NCBI RefSeq assembly: GCF_003284975.1 | Contig: NZ_QMEU01000016.1 | Span: 1-64,000, forward strand | Direction of reading: 5' to 3' | DNA from: Mycobacterium colombiense | GTDB lineage: Bacteria > Actinomycetota > Actinomycetes > Mycobacteriales > Mycobacteriaceae | Length of the DNA stretch: 64,000 nt | Part shown: piece after piece, positions 57,992 to 64,000 of the stretch | Position numbering within the stretch: position 1 is the first letter of the stretch | How the letters are laid out: each line of letters starts with the position of its first letter | Translations under genes and position numbers: made by a program | The notes under the pieces: model-generated | What the model was told of the DNA's origin: nothing | What the model saw: the letters and a program-made list of their open reading frames with translations, nothing else | Database searches by the model: none

Positions 57992-59602
57992 ATGACGCAT
58001 TCCCAGAGGCTCCTGCCGCCGATGAAATGGAACGCGTGGGGCGATCCCGCGGCGGCCAAGCCGCTCTCGGAGGGGATCAGGTCATTGCTGCAGCAGGCCG
58101 TGGGGGTCGAGGGGTCCCGCACGGCCGAACTGCGATCCGGCCAGGTGCAACTGCGCCCGTCGGCGTTGTCGCAGGCGGATTCCGAAGCGCTCGCCGCCCT
58201 CGTCGGCGCCGAGTATTGCCGCACCGCCGACGCCGATCGGCTGCTGCACGCGGGCGGCAAATCCACCATCGACTTGCTCAACCGCAAAGAGCGCGGCCCG
58301 CAGGATGCGCCCGACGCCGTGCTGTTGCCCGGCGACGACGAAACCGTGTCCGGCGTCCTGCGCTACTGCTCGGAGCGTCGCATCGCCGTCGTACCCTTCG
58401 GCGGGGGCACCAGCGTGGTCGGTGGGCTCAATCCCATTCGCACGGGGTTCTCCGCCGTCGTCTCGCTGGACCTGCGCCGTTTCGATTCGCTGATCTCGCT
58501 GGACGAGGTCTCCGGCCAGGCCGTTTTCGGGGCCGGGGTCACGGGGCCGGACGCCGAGAGACTCCTTGGCGCACAAGGTTTTTCGCTCGGCCATTTCCCG
58601 CAGAGCTTCGAGTACGCCACCATCGGCGGCTTCGCCGCAACCCGCTCCTCCGGGCAGGACTCGGCGGGCTACGGCCGGTTCAACGACATGGTGCGGGGCC
58701 TACGCGTGGTCACGCCGGTGGGCATCATGGATCTCGGTCGCGCACCGGAATCGGCCGCCGGCCCGGACCTGCGTCAGCTGTTGATCGGCTCGGAGGGCAC
58801 GCTGGGCGTCATCACCCAGGTGCGGCTCCGCGTGCACCGCGCGCCGGAAGCCGTCCGCTACGAGGCGTGGTCGTTCCCCGACTTCGAGACCGGGGCCGCG
58901 GCCTTACGCGCCGTCACCCAGAATGCCACCGGCCCCACCGTCATTCGGCTCTCCGACGAGGCCGAGACGGGAGTCAACCTGGCCACCACCGAAGCGATCG
59001 GCGAATCCCAGATCACCGGCGGATGTTTGGGCATCACCGTGTTCGAGGGCACCGAGGAACACGTCGACAGCCGGCACGCCGAAACCAGCGCACTGCTGGC
59101 GGCCCAAGGCGGAACCTCACTGGGCGAAGGACCGGCGCAGGCCTGGGAACGCGGCCGCTTCGGCGCGCCGTACCTGCGCGATTCGCTGCTCGCGGCCGGC
59201 GCCCTGTGCGAAACGCTGGAGACGGCCACCGACTGGTCGAACATTCCCGCCCTGAAAGCCGCCGTGACTCAGGCACTTATCGATGCACTCGCCGAGACCG
59301 GCACGCCGGCTCTGGTGATGTGCCACATCTCGCACGTCTATCCCACCGGCGCGTCGTTGTACTTCACCGTCGTCGCCGGCCAGCGGGGCAATCCGGTCGA
59401 GCAATGGCAAGCCGCCAAAAAGGCCGCGGCGGATGCCATCATGGCCACCGGCGGGACCATCACCCACCACCATGCGGTCGGCGTCGACCACCGGCCCTGG
59501 ATGCGCGACGAGATAGGCGAGCTGGGAGTGCAGGTGCTACGCGCGGTCAAGGCGACATTGGATCCGGCCGGAATCCTCAATCCCGGCAAGCTGATTCCGT
59601 GA
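57992..59602 (+). CDS. FAD-linked oxidase, alkylglycerone-phosphate-synthase-like (Rv2251)
   Basis: A 536-residue vanillyl-alcohol-oxidase-family flavoprotein. The FAD loop is VVPFGGGTSVVGG (about residues 131-143). The C-terminal HHHAVGVDHRPWM has the triple-His catalytic motif of alkyl-DHAP synthases, and DPAGILNPGKL closes the protein. If active like that family it would swap the acyl chain of acyl-DHAP for a fatty alcohol, making an ether lipid; no ether-lipid role is established in mycobacteria. The stop overlaps the dagK start. Confidence 0.9.
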   Translation: MTHSQRLLPPMKWNAWGDPAAAKPLSEGIRSLLQQAVGVEGSRTAELRSGQVQLRPSALSQADSEALAALVGAEYCRTADADRLLHAGGKSTIDLLNRKERGPQDAPDAVLLPGDDETVSGVLRYCSERRIAVVPFGGGTSVVGGLNPIRTGFSAVVSLDLRRFDSLISLDEVSGQAVFGAGVTGPDAERLLGAQGFSLGHFPQSFEYATIGGFAATRSSGQDSAGYGRFNDMVRGLRVVTPVGIMDLGRAPESAAGPDLRQLLIGSEGTLGVITQVRLRVHRAPEAVRYEAWSFPDFETGAAALRAVTQNATGPTVIRLSDEAETGVNLATTEAIGESQITGGCLGITVFEGTEEHVDSRHAETSALLAAQGGTSLGEGPAQAWERGRFGAPYLRDSLLAAGALCETLETATDWSNIPALKAAVTQALIDALAETGTPALVMCHISHVYPTGASLYFTVVAGQRGNPVEQWQAAKKAAADAIMATGGTITHHHAVGVDHRPWMRDEIGELGVQVLRAVKATLDPAGILNPGKLIP

Positions 59603-60522
59603 CATCACTGCGCCGCCGCGAAATCGGCAAGGTGATCGCGCTGACCAACCCGGTGTCGGGGCACGGCGCCGCGGTACGCGCCGCCCAACTCGCGATCGCG
59701 CGGCTACACCGCCGGGGTGTGGAGGTCGTCGAGATCATCGGTGACGACGCACAAGACGCGCGCCATCTCGTCGGCGCGGCTATGGAGAAGGGCACCGACG
59801 CGGTGATGGTGACCGGCGGCGACGGCGTCGTCTCCAACGCCCTGCAGGTGATGGCCGGCACCGACATTCCGTTGGGCGTGATCCCGGCCGGCACCGGCAA
59901 CGACCACGCGCGAGAATTCGGCATCCCCACCAAAGACGCGGAGGCCGCCGCGGACATCGTCATCGACGGCTGCACGGAATCCATTGACCTGGGCCTGATT
60001 CGGGATGACGGCGGCACCCAAAAGTGGTTCGGCACCGTGGCGGCCACCGGCTTCGACTCGCTGGTCACCGATCGCGCCAACCGGATGAGCTGGCCGCATG
60101 GGCGGCTGCGGTATTACGTCGCGATGCTCGCCGAACTGTCTCAATTGCGGCTCTTGCCATTTCGCTTGGTGCTCGACGGCACCCAGCAGCTCGACGCCGA
60201 CATCACGCTGGCCGCCTTCGGCAACACCCGCAGCTACGGCGGGGGGATGCAGATCTGCCCGGGGGCTGATCACACCGACGGCCTGCTGGACATCACGATG
60301 GTGCACGAGGCGTCCCGCGCCAAACTGGTCCGCCTGTTCCCCACCGTGATGAAAGGGACCCACGTCCAGCTCGACGAGGTGAGCACGGCGCGGGCCAAGT
60401 CCATTCACGTCGAGTGCCCCGGCATCAACGTCTACGCCGACGGCGACTTCGCCTGCGCGCTACCGGCCGAGATCTCGGTGGTGCCGGGCGCTCTGCAGAT
60501 TCTGCGTCCGGCCCCGCGATAG
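59599..60522 (+). CDS. dagK: Diacylglycerol/lipid kinase (Rv2252)
   Basis: A 307-residue diacylglycerol kinase-catalytic-domain protein. GGDGVVSNALQVM (ATP loop) and PAGTGNDHARE (substrate loop) are clear, with GFDSLVTDRAN and INVYADGDF further on. The M. tuberculosis orthologue phosphorylates diacylglycerol and other lipids and is linked to PIM synthesis. GTG 59599 overlaps the FAD oxidase stop (GTGA), so the two genes are coupled. Confidence 0.93.
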   Translation: MTSLRRREIGKVIALTNPVSGHGAAVRAAQLAIARLHRRGVEVVEIIGDDAQDARHLVGAAMEKGTDAVMVTGGDGVVSNALQVMAGTDIPLGVIPAGTGNDHAREFGIPTKDAEAAADIVIDGCTESIDLGLIRDDGGTQKWFGTVAATGFDSLVTDRANRMSWPHGRLRYYVAMLAELSQLRLLPFRLVLDGTQQLDADITLAAFGNTRSYGGGMQICPGADHTDGLLDITMVHEASRAKLVRLFPTVMKGTHVQLDEVSTARAKSIHVECPGINVYADGDFACALPAEISVVPGALQILRPAPR

Positions 60523-60551
60523 GGCCCGGTCGCTGGGGACCATTAGCGCGT

Positions 60552-60563
60552 GTGTTCGAACAC
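60552..60563. repeat. Palindrome between dagK and the DUF3145 gene
   Basis: GTGTTCGAACAC is a perfect 12-base palindrome in the 116-base gap between convergent genes, with TAGCG (60544-60548) and CGCTA (60563-60567) around it. It may be a bidirectional stop or a protein site; neither is shown. Confidence 0.4.
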
Positions 60564-60638
60564 GCTAGCGGATGTGCTGGCGCTTTCCAGAGTCGTCCAG
60601 TGCTTCCAGAGAGGCCGCGTGAACCCGCCGCCTCTCGA

Positions 60639-61151
60639 CTAGCCGACCCCCCGGCTAAGCCAGGTCACCTCGCCGACGTCACCGCCGTCGCGGTAGGCCT
60701 CGAGCGCCTCATCCCAGGCGGTGCCCAGCACCGAGTCCAATTCGGCGGCCAGGGTGTCGGCGCCCTGGGCCATCATCGACCGCAGCCGCATCTCCCCGAC
60801 CATGACGTCGCCGTTGGCGCTCATCGCCCCGCTCCACAGGCCGAGTTGCGGGGTGTGGCTGAATCGGTGGCCGTCGACGCCGGGGCTGGGGTCCTCGGTG
60901 ACCTCGAAGCGCAGCACGGACCAGGACCGTAGCGCGTTGGCCAGCTTGGCGCCGGTGCCCACCGGCCCGACCCAGTTGGTGACCGCGCGCAGCTGACCGG
61001 GCATCGCCGGCTGGGGCGTCCAGGTCAGATTCGCCTTGGCACCCAGGGTCGACGACAACGCCCACTCGACATGCGGGCAAACCGCCGCGGGCGAAGCGTG
61101 CACGTACACCACGCCGGTCGTCACGTCGGCGAATTGATTCGACGCTCGCAT
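60639..61151 (-). CDS. DUF3145 family protein (Rv2256c-like)
   Basis: A 170-residue cytoplasmic protein of an actinobacteria-only family with no known function. Conserved stretches include GVVYVHASPAAVCPHVEWAL near the N-terminus and SSTLGAKANLTW. ATG 61151 follows AAGGAGCAG, so the extra N-terminus up to 61208 is rejected. Its gene is convergent with dagK. Confidence 0.86.
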   Translation of the reverse strand: MRASNQFADVTTGVVYVHASPAAVCPHVEWALSSTLGAKANLTWTPQPAMPGQLRAVTNWVGPVGTGAKLANALRSWSVLRFEVTEDPSPGVDGHRFSHTPQLGLWSGAMSANGDVMVGEMRLRSMMAQGADTLAAELDSVLGTAWDEALEAYRDGGDVGEVTWLSRGVG

Positions 61152-61303
61152 TTGCTGCTCCTTCGGTTCCACGAGGGACGTCTTCCCCAACGACCTGTGG
61201 ACCGGCAAAACAGCGCAGCGTGCGCGAAATCTTCAATTTTTTATGTGTCCTGCGTGTCTATTGTGCCTTGTGATACCCCTGTTGCGCTAGTGTGCATTTC
61301 CCA

Positions 61304-62125
61304 CTAGCTGTACTCGGCTATCACGGCGTCGGAAATCGCCGGCCACGGCCGCAACGCCCAGTCCCCGAAATCGCGGTCCGTGAGCACCACCAGCGCCAGC
61401 TCTTTTTCGGGATCCGCCCAGATGAAACCGCCTGCTTGGCCAAAATGGCCGTAGGTTCGCGCCGAATTGCGCGCGCCCGTCCAGTGCGGGCATTTCGTGT
61501 CCCGGAGCTCGAATCCCAGGCCCCAATCGTTGGGCCGTTGCACCCCGTAACCGGGCAGAACGCCGTCCAGACCGGGAAACTGCACCGTCGTCGCCTCGGC
61601 GTGCAGGCCTTCGGAGACCGTCACCGGCCTCAGCAGGTCTCCCGCGAACACCGCCAGATCCGCCACCGTCGACCTCGCCCCGAAACCGGCGGCCACCGCA
61701 CCGCCTTCCAGCTGGGTGGCCGCCATGCCCAGCGGTTCGCACACCGCCTCGATCAGGTAGCGCGCAAACTCGATGCCGGTCTCTTGCTCCACCGTCTGAC
61801 CCAGCACCGTGAAGCCCTGGTTGGAGTAGATGCGGCGGGTTCCCGGTGCGGCCAGCACCTGCTCGGAGTGCATCGACAGGCCCGACGTGTGGGCCAGCAG
61901 GTGGCGGACGGTCGCGCCGGGCGGGCCGGCGGCCGTCTCGAGGTCGAGCGCACCTTCCTCGAGGGCAACCTGCACGGCCCGCGCGGCCAGCGGCTTGGTC
62001 ACCGAGGCCAGCTCGAACACCCGCTCGGTGTCGCCGTGACTGGCCAGCACGCCGCCGGGCCCGATCACCGCGGCGGCGGCGGCCTCGACCGGCCAGTCGG
62101 CAAGAGCGTCGAGGGCCGCCATCAC
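61304..62125 (-). CDS. Serine beta-lactamase-like hydrolase (Rv2257c-like)
   Basis: A 273-residue class C beta-lactamase-like/D-Ala carboxypeptidase-fold protein without a signal peptide. The SXXK nucleophile motif is in [12 protein letters not shown] (about residues 40-51), and the YXN motif is YSNQGF. The substrate may be an ester or amide; beta-lactam hydrolysis is not implied. Its start overlaps the methyltransferase stop by four bases. Confidence 0.88.
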   Translation of the reverse strand: MMAALDALADWPVEAAAAAVIGPGGVLASHGDTERVFELASVTKPLAARAVQVALEEGALDLETAAGPPGATVRHLLAHTSGLSMHSEQVLAAPGTRRIYSNQGFTVLGQTVEQETGIEFARYLIEAVCEPLGMAATQLEGGAVAAGFGARSTVADLAVFAGDLLRPVTVSEGLHAEATTVQFPGLDGVLPGYGVQRPNDWGLGFELRDTKCPHWTGARNSARTYGHFGQAGGFIWADPEKELALVVLTDRDFGDWALRPWPAISDAVIAEYS

Positions 62126-63195
62126 TTCCTGGCGATGTAGTAGTTGTTGATCGGGTCCGACTCGATCTCGGCCACCCGCACGTCGTCGAATCCCGCGTCG
62201 CCGAGCATCGAAACGGCCAGCTGCGTGCCCCAGGCGGTGCCCAGTCCGGCGCCGCCCAACGCCAGCGACACCGTCATACAGTGCATCAACGACGTCGTGT
62301 ACAGGTAGGTGCTCATCGGAACGCCGATGTTCTCCTCGAGCCGGCTCGAGGCCTTGATGTCGGCCATCAGCAGCACCCCACCGGGCCGCAGCGCCCGGTA
62401 GATGTTTTCCAGGACCCGCGCCGGCTGCGCCTGATCGTGGATGGCGTCGAAGACGGTGATGACGTCGTAGGCGTGTTTTTTGGACGCCATGTCCGCATCA
62501 GCGAGATTGTGGCTTTCGAAGGCGGCATTGGCCAGCCCCCGCTCGGCGGCCTCCCGAATCCCGGTGGCGATGGCCTGCTCGGAAAAGTCGATACCGGTGA
62601 AGCGGCTGGCCGGAAACGCTTGTGCCATCACGTTGATGGCGTGTCCGCTGCCGCAGCCGAAATCGGCCACGTCGGCCCCGGCGCGCAGCCGCGGCACCAG
62701 GCCGTCCACCAACGGCAGCACCACGTCGACCAACGCGGTGTCGTACACCACCCCGCTCTGCTCGGCCATCAACGCGTGGAAGCGCGGGAATTCGCTGTAG
62801 GGCAGCCCGCCGCCGGCGCGGAAGCACCCGATGATCTTCTGTTCGACCCCGGCGAGCACCGGGACGAGCAGGGTGACCAGGGCCAGATTGTCCGGTCCGG
62901 CGGCGCGGGTCAGCACGGCGGCGCGCTGGGCAGGCAACGAGTAGCTGGCGGTGGCGGGGTCGTACTCGACGACGCGTCCGGTCGTCATGCCGGCCAGCCA
63001 CTCTCGGACGTAGCGTTCGTTGAGCCCGGCGGCCTCGGCGATCTGCGCACTGGTGGCGGGCGCCATGCCGGCCATCGTGTCCAGCAGACCGGTCTGATGG
63101 CCGATGCTGAGCAACAACGTCAGGCTGGCGCCGTCGATTGCCGCGGTTATTCTTTCGGTGAATTCTTCGGTGGTTTCCAAAGCAGTCACGCCCAC
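62122..63195 (-). CDS. SAM-dependent methyltransferase with winged-helix N-terminus (Rv2258c)
   Basis: A ~357-residue protein. An N-terminal winged-helix dimerisation region ([20 protein letters not shown]) precedes a class I methyltransferase domain with [20 protein letters not shown] (about residues 170-189). The structure of the M. tuberculosis orthologue is of this kind; the methyl acceptor is unknown. The frame opens to 63270, which would overlap the mscR start codon, so GTG 63195 (or 63189) is preferred. It is coupled to the serine hydrolase gene and divergent from mscR. Confidence 0.85.
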   Translation of the reverse strand: MGVTALETTEEFTERITAAIDGASLTLLLSIGHQTGLLDTMAGMAPATSAQIAEAAGLNERYVREWLAGMTTGRVVEYDPATASYSLPAQRAAVLTRAAGPDNLALVTLLVPVLAGVEQKIIGCFRAGGGLPYSEFPRFHALMAEQSGVVYDTALVDVVLPLVDGLVPRLRAGADVADFGCGSGHAINVMAQAFPASRFTGIDFSEQAIATGIREAAERGLANAAFESHNLADADMASKKHAYDVITVFDAIHDQAQPARVLENIYRALRPGGVLLMADIKASSRLEENIGVPMSTYLYTTSLMHCMTVSLALGGAGLGTAWGTQLAVSMLGDAGFDDVRVAEIESDPINNYYIARK

Positions 63196-63268
63196 GGACG
63201 CTACACCCGGTTCATGGGTGGACAACCCGCCGAGAGATGTATGGCGACGAACCCCTAGGTTGGAGCCC

Positions 63269-64000
63269 ATGAGTCAGACAGTGCGCGGCGTGATTTCACG
63301 CAAGAAGGGCGAACCCGTCGAGTTGGTGGACATCGTCGTCCCGGATCCTGGACCCGGTGAGGCCCTGGTCGACGTCATCGCCTGCGGGGTGTGTCACACC
63401 GACCTGACCTACAGCGAGGGCGGCATCAACGACGAATATCCGTTCCTGCTCGGCCACGAGGCCGCCGGCCGGGTGGAGGCCGTCGGGCCGGACGTGACCG
63501 CCGTCGCGCCGGGCGACTTCGTGATCCTGAACTGGCGCGCGGTGTGTGGGCAGTGCCGGGCCTGCAAGCGCGGCAGGCCGCACCTGTGCTTCGACACCTT
63601 CAACGCGACCCAGAAGATGACGCTGACCGACGGCACCGAGTTGACGCCCGCGCTGGGTATCGGCGCGTTCGCCGACAAGACGCTGGTGGCCGCCGGCCAG
63701 TGCACCAAGGTCAATCCCGAGGCCGACCCCGCGGTGGCGGGCCTGCTGGGTTGCGGTGTGATGGCCGGGCTGGGCGCGGCGATCAACACCGGCGCGGTCA
63801 CCCGCGACGACACCGTCGCCGTAATCGGTTGTGGCGGTGTGGGCGACGCCGCGATCGCCGGCGCGGCGCTGGTGGGCGCCCGGCGGATCATCGCCGTGGA
63901 CACCGACAACACCAAACTGGACTGGGCTCGCAAGTTCGGTGCCACGCACACCGTCAACGCCCGCGAGCTGGATGTCGTCAAGACCATCCAGGACCTCACC
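63269..64000 (+). CDS. mscR: S-nitrosomycothiol reductase / mycothiol-dependent formaldehyde dehydrogenase, N-terminal part
   Basis: The gene runs out of the window; 244 residues are visible of about 361. It is a class III zinc alcohol dehydrogenase: catalytic zinc ligands in ACGVCHTDL and LLGHEAAG, structural zinc Cys cluster [15 protein letters not shown], and the NAD fold [15 protein letters not shown]. In mycobacteria it oxidises S-hydroxymethylmycothiol and reduces S-nitrosomycothiol, clearing formaldehyde and nitric oxide adducts. ATG 63269 (MSQTVRG) is the start. Confidence 0.95.
   Translation, partial: MSQTVRGVISRKKGEPVELVDIVVPDPGPGEALVDVIACGVCHTDLTYSEGGINDEYPFLLGHEAAGRVEAVGPDVTAVAPGDFVILNWRAVCGQCRACKRGRPHLCFDTFNATQKMTLTDGTELTPALGIGAFADKTLVAAGQCTKVNPEADPAVAGLLGCGVMAGLGAAINTGAVTRDDTVAVIGCGGVGDAAIAGAALVGARRIIAVDTDNTKLDWARKFGATHTVNARELDVVKTIQDLT

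Noticed and set aside
57958..57995. Candidate TetR operator in the 17-base gap between tetR and the FAD oxidase gene.
   Set aside because: The gap region has partial symmetry (TTACAGTATTAC) but no convincing inverted repeat; regulation is likely, the exact site is not supported.

Overview
The window is 64 kb of GC-rich chromosomal DNA from a mycobacterium. The gene order follows the M. tuberculosis chromosome (recalled, not searched) from dlaT/Rv2215 through lipB, lipA, glnA1, glnE, glnA2, hip1, panB, rnpB, Rv2228c, ptkA-ptpA, cobD, ahpE, aceE, the fabD-acpM-kasA-kasB-accD6 mycolate operon and glpD1 to mscR/Rv2259. KasA, KasB, AcpM, MabR, Hip1 and PtpA point firmly to Mycobacterium. The extra genes between the conserved blocks fit a slow-growing non-tuberculous species of the M. 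avium complex type, but the species cannot be fixed from the sequence alone.

Layout. 1-4624: lipoate and 2-oxoacid dehydrogenase genes (dlaT end, SDR39U1-type epimerase, lipB, lipA) and two membrane proteins. 4872-6308: glnA1 with its promoter and terminator. 6467-13026: accessory block (cyclase/ATPase, oxidoreductase, lipoprotein, LLM flavin enzyme, thioesterase) between glnA1 and glnE. 13023-17421: glnE and glnA2. 17544-21743: two small exported proteins and the tandem serine hydrolases Rv2223c-like and Hip1. 21802-22841: a decayed wax-ester synthase/DGAT pseudogene. 22962-26005: panB, then an exported glycosidase, a haemophore-like protein and a small exported protein. 26105-28843: CYTH-CHAD protein, RNase P RNA and an oxygenase. 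28849-32117: accessory islet (methyltransferase, XRE-cupin regulator, aconitase). 32121-39169: RNase HI/ribazole phosphatase, zinc-ribbon and NIF3 proteins, cobC, ptkA, ptpA, SURF1, cobD. 39332-42464: VOC protein, epoxide hydrolase, CbiZ, DJ-1-like protein. 42492-44173: tRNA-Val, ahpE, DUF3052 protein, lipoprotein. 44359-54152: aceE, mabR and the FAS-II operon. 54188-60522: flavin monooxygenase, glpD1-tetR, and the divergent FAD oxidase-dagK pair. 60639-64000: DUF3145 protein, serine hydrolase, methyltransferase and the start of mscR.

How the genes fit together. Lipoate synthesis serves DlaT, the shared E2 that works with AceE (E1) about 44 kb away. GlnE modifies GlnA1 at Tyr406, while GlnA2 has Trp at the matching place. 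Several cobalamin steps (alpha-ribazole phosphatase domain, CobC, CobD, CbiZ) lie within 10 kb. MabR sits directly upstream of the FAS-II operon it is known to control in M. tuberculosis, and a TTTTGT/ACAAAA inverted repeat lies between them. GlpD1, an alkyl-DHAP-synthase-like flavoprotein and a diacylglycerol kinase surround one TetR regulator.

No CRISPR array, insertion sequence, prophage or rRNA was seen. Apart from the pseudogene and the RNase P RNA, no gene-free stretch exceeds 300 bases. The largest unexplained gaps are about 120-200 bases (9662-9859, 23814-23991, 39170-39331, 20033-20186, 47149-47301) and hold at most hairpins or short upstream regions.
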